From Poriferisodalis sp965116245 (lineage in GTDB: Bacteria > Actinomycetota > Acidimicrobiia > Acidimicrobiales > Poriferisodalaceae): a DNA stretch of 64,000 nucleotides. A program made the translations under genes and the position numbers. Location: positions 1,302,001-1,366,000 of the forward strand of contig OZ220497.1 in NCBI GenBank assembly GCA_965116245.1, in the 5' to 3' direction. Each line of letters begins with the position of its first letter. The first letter of the stretch is position 1. The notes beneath the pieces were generated by a model. It did not search any database. It had not been told where the DNA came from and was given only the letters and a program-made list of their open reading frames with translations. Positions 1 to 7,108 of this stretch are shown here, piece by piece.

Positions 1-1462
1 CGGTACCGTCGGTACGCAACGCGCAAGACTGCCAGAAACCTATCGATACTTCAGTGTATTGACCGGCTGGCACATCAGTTTGGCCTTTATTGTTTCTGCC
101 CCAACAGGCTACGGAGCCATCAATCAGCAGCCCACATGTGTGCCGTTGACCGGCCGACACATCGGCGAAGTCGCCCGACGGAGCATCAGCACGACCGTCG
201 CGGTTATATCCCCAGCAAGTGATGGCACCACTCTCGCGCAACACTGCACATGTGTGCCGTTGACCGGCGGATACCGCATCAAACTCACCGGACGGGGCGT
301 CGGATTCGCCATCGCGGTTCCTGCCCCAACACGTTACCCCATTTTGAGAATCAAGCGCGCAAGTGTGATGCTTGCCAGCGGAGACGGTAACAAACCCGCT
401 GTCTGTCGGGGCGTTCAGTTGGCCGTATTGGTTTCTACCCCAGCAGCTAATGGTCTCGGTTTCAGCCTGCACTGCACATGAATGCGCATATCCGGCCGAC
501 ACAGCCGTGAAGTCACCCGATGGAGCATCAGCTTCGCCGTGACGGTTCTTGCCACCCCAGCAGTCAATCGTGCCATCGGCGCGCAGACCACACGAATGTG
601 AACCACCGGCCGACACCGAAACGAACTCGCTAGTCTCACTGTCATCGCTATTACTGGAATCACCGTTACCATTTGCGGCAGTCGTAAAATCTAGATACTC
701 GGGGCCACGCCTAGAGAACTTCTTTTTGCAGCTCTGCGAATAGGGGAACACCTTAGCAGTGTACTCAGCACCCGAAGCAAGGCCTGTTACTGTCAGGCTA
801 TTGCCCGGAAATGCAATAATCTCGTCAGCCTTTTCTTCGACGGTGCCGTCAATGAAACGGTACACTTCCACCAAATAATGTGTAGTTGCACACTCAGACT
901 CAAGGCGAGCTGGTTGCCCTTGCGACCACGAAACCACATAGCCACCGTCACCGGGTTCAACAGTGACGCTTACCGGGGCGTTGACCGAAGGAGCGTCTTC
1001 CACAGTTCGAGGCACCGTGGTTGTTGTTGTGGTGGTAGTTGTAGTCGATGTTGTTGTTGTCGTAGTAGTAGTTGGAGGGACTGTGGTGGTCGTGGTGGTT
1101 GTTGTAGAAGTTGAAGTCGTGACAACGGGAGTCGCGGTGCCTTCACCGGGTGGTGGCGCTACACAGTCTTCATAGAGCATGTTCCCGCCCGTGTAGCTGA
1201 AGTCTGTAGCGGGATTTATTGGGTAACTGATACCGTCCGGGCTGCTCTTGCTGCGCTTCCAGCCTCCTACGTTGTGGCAATCTTGATAAGTAACATATGC
1301 AGAATAATCTATGGCCGGTAACACAGGATCATCTAGATTTGCTATAGGTTCCTGCGCCGAGGTGGAGGAAGTACCAACCAACACCGACGCAAACACAGCC
1401 ATCGCAACTAAAGCCAGCCCACCCAGCTTGCGCTGGCGCCGGACTGCTATCCCGTTGGACAT
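1..1462 (-). CDS. secreted RCC1-repeat protein, 3' end outside window
   Basis: I translated the minus strand by hand from an ATG at 1462, which has a GAGAGG ribosome site about 6 bases upstream; the frame stays open to the window edge, so the C-terminus is missing. It begins with a basic stretch, a hydrophobic core and an Ala-Gln-type signal-peptidase site near residue 37. A roughly 100-residue region and a long Thr-rich linker (positions about 1020-1130) follow. Next is a fibronectin-III-like segment, then at least six units of about 35 residues built as V-SAG-HTCAL-DG-V-CWG-N-GQ-P. These are RCC1/beta-propeller-type repeats (seen). Such proteins in bacteria are usually extracellular and of unknown ligand (family knowledge). 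A role in surface binding is inference. The plus-strand reading frames here are antisense shadows. Confidence 0.85.
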   Translation of the reverse strand, partial: MSNGIAVRRQRKLGGLALVAMAVFASVLVGTSSTSAQEPIANLDDPVLPAIDYSAYVTYQDCHNVGGWKRSKSSPDGISYPINPATDFSYTGGNMLYEDCVAPPPGEGTATPVVTTSTSTTTTTTTTVPPTTTTTTTTSTTTTTTTTTTVPRTVEDAPSVNAPVSVTVEPGDGGYVVSWSQGQPARLESECATTHYLVEVYRFIDGTVEEKADEIIAFPGNSLTVTGLASGAEYTAKVFPYSQSCKKKFSRRGPEYLDFTTAANGNGDSSNSDDSETSEFVSVSAGGSHSCGLRADGTIDCWGGKNRHGEADAPSGDFTAVSAGYAHSCAVQAETETISCWGRNQYGQLNAPTDSGFVTVSAGKHHTCALDSQNGVTCWGRNRDGESDAPSGEFDAVSAGQRHTCAVLRESGAITCWGYNRDGRADAPSGDFADVSAGQRHTCGLLIDGSVACWGRNNKGQTDVPAGQYTEVSIGFWQSCALRTDGT

Positions 1463-1786
1463 GTCAACCTCTCAGTCTGGCGAACCGCATCGCCGACGCG
1501 CTGGCGCAGCGCTGACCGCCGCAGAGTGCATTGCTTATCACCCCGTTGTTGACTAATCAACGCGGGGTCGGCTCCGACGCCCGCTGACCACTGCCGCCGT
1601 GGAGTGCATTGTCTATCACACCCTCTTCCGTAGCAGCCCACATCTGCCAGGGCTGAGCGGGAACCCGGCTACGATCACGTCCCGGGCGGATCATGTCCAA
1701 GGAGTAGGCGACGACGCGCTAGTTGTCGGCCTTTACTGCGGTAGCGGGGTGCCGAGTTTACCCCGCTCAAGGGGGACTGACTGGCG
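1463..1786. other. divergent intergenic region with imperfect direct repeats
   Basis: This 324-base spacer separates the divergent RCC1 and membrane-protein genes. It holds two imperfect copies of a motif of about 36-43 bases (1510-1545 and 1582-1624) that share GAGTGCATTG followed by TATCAC. Between them lies a small inverted repeat, GTTGACTAATCAAC (1548-1561). This looks like an operator or promoter region, but I cannot name a regulator. I see no open reading frame with coding character. Confidence 0.5.
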
Positions 1787-2965
1787 TTGACCGCGAACAC
1801 TCGCCGAGAGGCTGTTGAGCGTTGGTTCATCCGCCGGGGCGTGCCCCACGTCATCCACGAGTACCGAGCCACTACCGATGTCTTTACCCGGGCGCTTCCA
1901 TTTCTCACACTCGTGTTCGCGGTGGAACTGTTCGCTACCTTCGGGGATCGGTTCCGCGGCTGGGCCCAGTTCGGGGTGTTCTGTGCTGGCGCTGCTATTG
2001 CTCTGAGCGCGGTGATCACCGTCAACCGACTGAGGGAGCGAAGGCTCTTTCAGCTTCCCGATCGGGTGGGTGCGGTGGAGCTTGCGGTGTTCCTGGTGTT
2101 ACCTCCGGTGCTGCCCGCCTTGTTCTCCGAGAATCGGTGGTCTGATGCTGTCGGCCTGGGTCTCATCAATCTCGGCTTGCTGGTGGGGACATACCTGGTG
2201 GTGAGTTTTGGTCTGTTGCCCATGGTGGCCTGGGCCGCGGCCTACTCCGGACGCCAAATCGCCCTCATAGGTCGGCTGGTGGGCCGCCTTCTGCCACTGC
2301 TGTTGCTGTTCAGCGCGTTCTTGTTTCTGAACGCCGAAGTGTGGCAAGTAGCCCACGACATCACCTGGCCCTACTTCACCATCGTGATTGGGCTGATTGT
2401 TGCGATCAGCCTCGCCTCAGTAGCAGTGCGGGTGCCCTCAGAGCTAGTGGGTTTGGCCCGCTTCAAGAACTGGGAACATGTGTGCGACAAGATTGCCGAT
2501 AGCGACTCCCCGCTGATACCGGCCGAGCCACCGGCTGATTTCGCAGTTGCGGAGATTCCTCCACTTGATCGCATGGCCCGTTTGAACCTGGGACTGCTGA
2601 TGCTCGTGGCCCAGGCGGTGCGCGTAGTGCTGGTGGGCGTGGTGATCGGGGGGTTCTACGTGGCTTTCGGCCTGTTGACTGTTCGGGAGTCCACCATCGT
2701 GGCGTGGGTGGCGTTGGATTCCCTGGCTCCGCTCGCCCGCTTCGGATTTCTGGGTTACGAACTGGTTTTCACCTGGGAGCTTCTGGCGGTATCGGGCTTC
2801 ATTGCCGCTTTATCTGCTCTTCAGTTCGCGGTGTCCTCGGTAACCGACCAGTCCTACCGGGAGCACTTCTACGACGACATGGCCGACGAGGCACGTGAAG
2901 TGCTGGCCACAAGGGCTCTGTACCTGGCCGAACTAGGTCTGTCAACCAAGTGCCAGGAGCCCTGA
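1787..2965 (+). CDS. polytopic membrane protein of unknown function
   Basis: A 392-residue protein starting at TTG, with a GGGGG purine run about 11 bases upstream. A short basic N-terminus is followed by about eight hydrophobic segments, near residues 35-55, 65-80, 95-112, 125-160, 170-190, 195-215, 268-300 and 325-350. A soluble loop of about 45 residues lies near 220-265, and the C-terminal tail is cytoplasmic-looking and acidic. I recognise no catalytic motif. It is unlike any transporter family I can name, so it is left as a conserved-looking integral membrane protein. It converges on the coiled-coil gene at 2980, with only 14 bases between the stop codons. The TTG start is the least certain point. 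Confidence 0.75.
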   Translation: MTANTRREAVERWFIRRGVPHVIHEYRATTDVFTRALPFLTLVFAVELFATFGDRFRGWAQFGVFCAGAAIALSAVITVNRLRERRLFQLPDRVGAVELAVFLVLPPVLPALFSENRWSDAVGLGLINLGLLVGTYLVVSFGLLPMVAWAAAYSGRQIALIGRLVGRLLPLLLLFSAFLFLNAEVWQVAHDITWPYFTIVIGLIVAISLASVAVRVPSELVGLARFKNWEHVCDKIADSDSPLIPAEPPADFAVAEIPPLDRMARLNLGLLMLVAQAVRVVLVGVVIGGFYVAFGLLTVRESTIVAWVALDSLAPLARFGFLGYELVFTWELLAVSGFIAALSALQFAVSSVTDQSYREHFYDDMADEAREVLATRALYLAELGLSTKCQEP

Positions 2966-2979
2966 CGGCCCGGCCGCTG

Positions 2980-3522
2980 CTACTCCGCTGCGGCTAGCTC
3001 GGCGGCACCCATTTTTTCAGCGCGACCCTCAGCCTGACCTATGCTCTGCACGAGTCCAGTGACGACGGTGTTCACTTTAGAGATGTGGCCGTCAAGGTGT
3101 CGCGTTGAGTCGTCAATTTTCGCGTCAAGGTGTCGCACCCAAGCGTCAAGTTTCGTGTCCAAGTGTTGCACAGACGCGTCTATCTTCGCTTCGAGGTGTA
3201 GCACCGATGCATCGAGCTTCGCTTCTAGCTTGTCTATTCTCGTGTCCAGGCGTTGTACCGATGCGTCGAGTTTCGCGTCCAGTTTGTCAATCTTGGTGTC
3301 GAGGTGTCGCACTGATGCGTCGAGTTTCGCATCGAGGTGTTGCACAGATGCGTCGAGTTTCGCATCGAGGTGTTGCACAGATGCGTCAAGTTTCGCGTCC
3401 AGCTTTTCCACTAGTGCTGTGAACTGCTCACTGATCTGGCGGAGACCGGCGCGGTGGGCGCGGTCTAAGTACAGCATGAGAACTACCAAGAAGCTGGTGA
3501 TGCTGATGATTGCTTGTTCCAT
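2980..3522 (-). CDS. membrane-anchored hendecad-repeat coiled-coil protein
   Basis: A 180-residue protein with one N-terminal hydrophobic segment (about residues 4-20) followed by an almost uninterrupted helix made of 11-residue units of the type LDAKLDASVQH. Two 7-residue units (LDTKIDK, LDTRIDK) are interspersed. A hydrophobic residue every 11 or 7 positions is the signature of a long coiled coil with hendecad and heptad phases (seen). The tail, SIGQAEGRAEKMGAAE, matches the tail of the protein encoded at 3777-4058, so the two are paralogues. It could tether or space something at the membrane, but no partner is evident. The plus-strand Ser/Cys-rich frames across this region are shadows. Confidence 0.75.
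   Translation of the reverse strand: MEQAIISITSFLVVLMLYLDRAHRAGLRQISEQFTALVEKLDAKLDASVQHLDAKLDASVQHLDAKLDASVRHLDTKIDKLDAKLDASVQRLDTRIDKLEAKLDASVLHLEAKIDASVQHLDTKLDAWVRHLDAKIDDSTRHLDGHISKVNTVVTGLVQSIGQAEGRAEKMGAAELAAAE
3301..3399 (-). repeat. three 33-bp tandem repeats inside the coiled-coil gene
   Basis: Three nearly identical 33-base units (3301-3333, 3334-3366, 3367-3399) encode three successive 11-residue units. More diverged copies continue to about 3110. The near-identity at DNA level indicates recent expansion by slippage or unequal crossing-over. Confidence 0.85.
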
Positions 3523-3776
3523 GATTGTACGCCCTCCAGGCTAGCCGACTGAGTGAGCGGAAACTAGACAGCCGGGTTGAGAGAGGCCAAGGGGTTTTCG
3601 CGGCGCGGCCAACGGAGACTGCTGGTGCGCTACCGCTGGAGGGCGTTAGCGGCTTGGGCAGCTAATTCGGCTAGCTCGACCAGGCAAGGCGCGTGAGGTC
3701 TCGGTCGCCGGAACCTGTGCCTGGCCGAGCTTGACCTGTCGGCTAGGCCCACGGAGTTCTGACAGTCCGGTTGCGG
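3523..3776. other. intergenic region containing a probable duplicated methylase tail
   Basis: A spacer between the two coiled-coil genes. Apart from the segment at 3630-3686 described separately, I see no open frame. A motif around 3595-3612 (TTCGCGGCGCGG) recurs just past the methylase stop codon near 4249-4260, which fits a segmental duplication. Confidence 0.4.
3630..3686 (-). pseudogene. remnant resembling the 3' end of the DUF1156 methylase
   Basis: In one minus-strand frame this reads LVELAELAAQAANALQR and then stop. The methylase ends with WPELTKLAAQAAPTPML and then stop. The shared EL-x-x-LAAQAA block, the similar DNA and the same position upstream of a coiled-coil gene suggest a leftover of a duplicated methylase-tail plus coiled-coil unit. 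The matching stretch is short, so this is inference. Confidence 0.4.
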
Positions 3777-4058
3777 TTACTTCGCGGCGGCGCGGGCCTT
3801 GGCAAGGCCTTCGACGAGCCCTTCGACAAGGCCTTCGGCCCGACCGATGCTTCGCGCGAGTTCAAAGTTAGTTTTGCTCGTTTGGATGATGTGGTCGTTG
3901 AGGCGTCTCGTCAACTCGCGGTTCTGATTCTCAAGCCATTCGATCCTCTGATTGAGGAGTCTGACCAAATCATCAGTCGTTTTGTCCTGCCAGTCAATCT
4001 TGTCGTCCAGGTGGCGCCAGGTGTCGTTCACCTTCGATCCCAACTTGTCTTCCAACAT
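3777..4058 (-). CDS. short coiled-coil protein, paralogue of the 2980-3522 product
   Basis: The start is set at ATG 4058 because GGAGG lies about 10 bases upstream. The longer upstream frame has no ribosome site and non-coding-looking sequence. The 93-residue product starts MLEDKLGSK and is predicted to be almost entirely helical, with Leu/Ile spacing of a coiled coil (HLDDKIDW, LLNQRIEWLENQ, RRLNDHI). It ends SIGRAEGLVEGLVEGLAKA, which aligns with the tail of the larger neighbour. Unlike that protein it lacks a membrane segment. It lies 223 bases after the methylase in the same direction and could be co-transcribed. Function unknown. Confidence 0.65.
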   Translation of the reverse strand: MLEDKLGSKVNDTWRHLDDKIDWQDKTTDDLVRLLNQRIEWLENQNRELTRRLNDHIIQTSKTNFELARSIGRAEGLVEGLVEGLAKARAAAK

Positions 4059-4281
4059 TTCAGCATTTCCTCCAACTCCGCGTACCGTCGTCAAATGGGC
4101 GGAAATAGGCGTGACGGGTGCGGGCTCGGCACGGTGTGAGAGCCAGCCCAACACTGGCGGGGCTAGCAATTGCCTATTCCGTGGTATCTCCAGACCCACA
4201 CTAGGCCCCCAACACCAGCGAGCCTGGACGACGAAGTGACTACGGGTCTTCGCGGCGCGGGCGGTTGAGGCGGGTGGGGGG

Positions 4282-7035
4282 CTAGAGCATGGGGGTTGGG
4301 GCGGCTTGGGCGGCTAGCTTTGTTAGCTCGGGCCAGGCGGTTACTAGGCTGTTGTAGCCGAGCGCTTCGGTGTTCCAACGCTTGCGTTCGCAGACTAGGT
4401 AGAGGCGATAGGCCAGTTCCTTGGCGGCTTCGCCGTGGCCTCCTACTTCACGCAGCAGAGTGGCGGCTGACTGCTCGCCTTGTTGTTGGATGCGTTGGAT
4501 GAGGTGGTGTGCGACCTCCCAAACTGTGAAGCGGCTGTCGGTGGCTGGGTCCCACTCTGGGTTGAGTTCGTCGGAGCGCAGCAGGCGCACCTTGCCTGCG
4601 CCCTGCTTGACGACGCCCGCCTCCTCAAGGCCAGCCACCGACGTGTTGCGGGACTTGGAAAGAAGCTCGGCTCGACCGTACTCACCCTCTTCGAACCCGA
4701 ACTCGCTGAACCAGCTCACCGCCCAACGAGTGTCGGTGTCGAAGTCGGCATCAATCTCTCTTGTAACTTCGTCCAGCGTCTCGTTTATCAACTGCAATGC
4801 CGTGCGCACCCGCATGGTCTCGCCGCTGGCTTCCACCACCCGCTTGTAGCGGGAGAACACCGCCATCCCTGGGCCGATGGCCGCTTGAGCCATGTCCACC
4901 GGCGCAATGCCACCCTGGCGCAACAGTCGCAACGCCTCCGGCAGTTCTGCCTTGAGAGCGCTCAAAAACTCGCGCCGCGAGGCGAGCGGTGCAGACGCGT
5001 CTCGCGGTCGGCAGGCCAAAACCACGGACGAGGCCAGCGCGTTGGATTCGTGCGCTCGCGGGCGATTCGACAACTCGGTGCGAAGCGGCCAAGTTGCGTT
5101 GATCTGAAGGCCTGCGTCTACAACAGCTTGGAGGAAAGTGTCCCAGCCTGTGGATCGAACGTTCCCGTCGCTATTTTCGGTGGCCTTGTAGGCATAGAAG
5201 ATCGTCGCTGGCGCTTCACGATTTGTATTTGTCGCTAACGCCTCAACAAACTTGGCCATGCCTGACTCGAAGTGCGTCTCCGCCGATTCTCTAGAGCCTG
5301 CTCGAATGCGATTGGCAACCAGTTCGTCGGCCTTAGGAGTGGCTAGTGTCGATAGCTCATTCGGCCAAATTTCCTGGAGGTTGTTGCGCATCCAGACATA
5401 GAAGAAGTCGGATATATCGGAGTATGGCACGTTGTCGTAATACGGCGGATCGGTAGCCAGAACTGCTCCTGGATGCTGCGGCACTACCATTCGCGCGTCT
5501 AGCTGAGTTGCACGCCCATTGGCCGATGACGCCGGTATGTCGGCTATCGCTTTGCGTACCCATTTGACCATCCCCATCCAATTTGCCGTCGATGCAGAGA
5601 ATGGGTTAGCTTCCGCGAAGTCCCAGACGATTGGGATTGCTTGACGCGCAAACGTATGCCCAATGGTCACTTTGCTGGAATCCCAGGTGCAGAGCGCCGA
5701 GTGCCGGTCTGCGAGCCGATCAACCGCGAATGCAAGGTAGGTGACAATCGCGTCCTCATACGCCCACGCTCCACTCCCACCGTCCCGCAACCGCAAGCCG
5801 TCATCGGCCATCCCAGATGCAGTTGCATCATTGCGCACCGCCGTTGTTGCTTCTTGCAGCAAATCCGAGAAGGTTGTCAGTGCAACTAGTTGGCGCGTAG
5901 TGAATAGCTTCCACCACTCGTCTAACCCGTACAGTGGTGCGGCCATGTACTGCGAGTTTTCAGCGATCCGACCTCTCGGTAACCACTCGGGCGGAGCACA
6001 CTCGGCAATCGATTCGTGCAACTCAGTCGGTGCGCAGTAGATGCGCTCGCGGTGTCCTTCGGCTGTTACAGCCATAAGGGCCTGTCCCATCCGACCGGCC
6101 ATGCCTTCAGTCTTAATGTATGACCTGGAAATGGCTGCTCCAGTGGCGACGCAGGTGCTATTGGTTCGACCCACCGTCGCCGCATGGGACGGCTCGCCAC
6201 CCTCGTGGACTTTGTAGCTGATGGTCTGAGCATCTCGGTCGACGACCGGCTCAACCCAAACCTTGGGTTTTCCACGCTTGTTGGCGATTGTCCACGATGT
6301 CACTAATGGAACTTGGCCGTTCCAGGCTGGGTCTGGAGACTGCACTGTGCGCGCCCAGAGCCAGGCGATAGGCGTTAGCTCGTCGCCGTTGGGGCCGGTT
6401 ATTTTCGGATACAGGTGGCCTATGCGACGCTCGGCTTCGTCTCGCATCCAACGGCCGTAGTACTCAATGTCGGCAGCTAGGCCTTGAGCACCCTGCCAGC
6501 TTCGTAGCCTGGCTTCGCCCTCCTGGCCCGGGTGTACCGGAGGGCACTTGGCGAACCTTGGCGGTATCTCAATCTGCGCCTTGTTGATGAGAACCGCGAC
6601 CGGGTTTAGATCGCTGGCGACTGCCTTCAGTCCTAGACGTTGAGCTTCAAGCGGTATGGTCCCGCCTCCAGCGAAAGGGTCAAGCACGGTCGGCAATTCG
6701 CCATCGCAGCTCTTGACGATTTCGGCGTGTGCCTCGGCGAGCAAATCCGGGTCGTTGCTGTTTTTCCACACGACTAGGCGCTCAATGATTCCGTGCAAGC
6801 GCTTTCGCTCCACTTCTTGATCTTCGGCCGTTGGGAACTGCTCCGGGTGACTCGACGGATCATCTACCAACGAGGCGAAGAGCACCGCTCTTGCCGCGGC
6901 GAGCGGCTTCCGCGACCACCACAAGTGCAACGTTGAGGGGTGTCCGTGACGGATTGACTTTTCCCGCTTCGATGCCGCGTTGATCGCATCGAGCGGCAAC
7001 GCCACCTCTATGAGCTTCTTGCGGTATCCGGCCAC
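4282..7035 (-). CDS. DUF1156-type DNA methyltransferase
   Basis: The start is GTG 7035, with a strong AAGGAGG four bases upstream, giving 917 residues. The open frame continues upstream to 7245 but there overlaps the helicase gene and looks non-coding. The N-terminus (YRKKLIEVALPL, then KSIRHGHPSTLHLWWSRKPL) is the DUF1156 signature of large adenine-specific DNA methylases. Motif I is DPFAGGGT (about residues 109-116) and the catalytic motif is TDPPY (about 529-533), the DPPY form typical of N6-adenine methylation. Homologues occur in phage-defence contexts with helicases, including DISARM-like clusters (family knowledge). The upstream helicase ends 73 bases before this start, so the two probably form an operon. 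The target sequence cannot be read from the protein. Confidence 0.88.
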   Translation of the reverse strand: MAGYRKKLIEVALPLDAINAASKREKSIRHGHPSTLHLWWSRKPLAAARAVLFASLVDDPSSHPEQFPTAEDQEVERKRLHGIIERLVVWKNSNDPDLLAEAHAEIVKSCDGELPTVLDPFAGGGTIPLEAQRLGLKAVASDLNPVAVLINKAQIEIPPRFAKCPPVHPGQEGEARLRSWQGAQGLAADIEYYGRWMRDEAERRIGHLYPKITGPNGDELTPIAWLWARTVQSPDPAWNGQVPLVTSWTIANKRGKPKVWVEPVVDRDAQTISYKVHEGGEPSHAATVGRTNSTCVATGAAISRSYIKTEGMAGRMGQALMAVTAEGHRERIYCAPTELHESIAECAPPEWLPRGRIAENSQYMAAPLYGLDEWWKLFTTRQLVALTTFSDLLQEATTAVRNDATASGMADDGLRLRDGGSGAWAYEDAIVTYLAFAVDRLADRHSALCTWDSSKVTIGHTFARQAIPIVWDFAEANPFSASTANWMGMVKWVRKAIADIPASSANGRATQLDARMVVPQHPGAVLATDPPYYDNVPYSDISDFFYVWMRNNLQEIWPNELSTLATPKADELVANRIRAGSRESAETHFESGMAKFVEALATNTNREAPATIFYAYKATENSDGNVRSTGWDTFLQAVVDAGLQINATWPLRTELSNRPRAHESNALASSVVLACRPRDASAPLASRREFLSALKAELPEALRLLRQGGIAPVDMAQAAIGPGMAVFSRYKRVVEASGETMRVRTALQLINETLDEVTREIDADFDTDTRWAVSWFSEFGFEEGEYGRAELLSKSRNTSVAGLEEAGVVKQGAGKVRLLRSDELNPEWDPATDSRFTVWEVAHHLIQRIQQQGEQSAATLLREVGGHGEAAKELAYRLYLVCERKRWNTEALGYNSLVTAWPELTKLAAQAAPTPML

Positions 7036-7108
7036 GTAGCCTCCTTCGGCCTCTGGCAACAAGCGCTCGCAACGTACCGGACACCTGCCACAACAAGCTG
7101 AGTTCGTC

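Noticed and set aside
963..1175. Poly-valine open frame on the plus strand
   Set aside because: It is the antisense of the Thr-rich linker of the RCC1 protein (ACC/ACA codons read backwards); no ribosome site and implausible composition.
3041..3544. Ser/Cys-rich plus-strand protein
   Set aside because: It is the complementary shadow of the coiled-coil repeats.
4480..5238. 252-residue plus-strand open frame opposite the methylase
   Set aside because: It is antisense to a well-supported gene, with no motif and no ribosome site.
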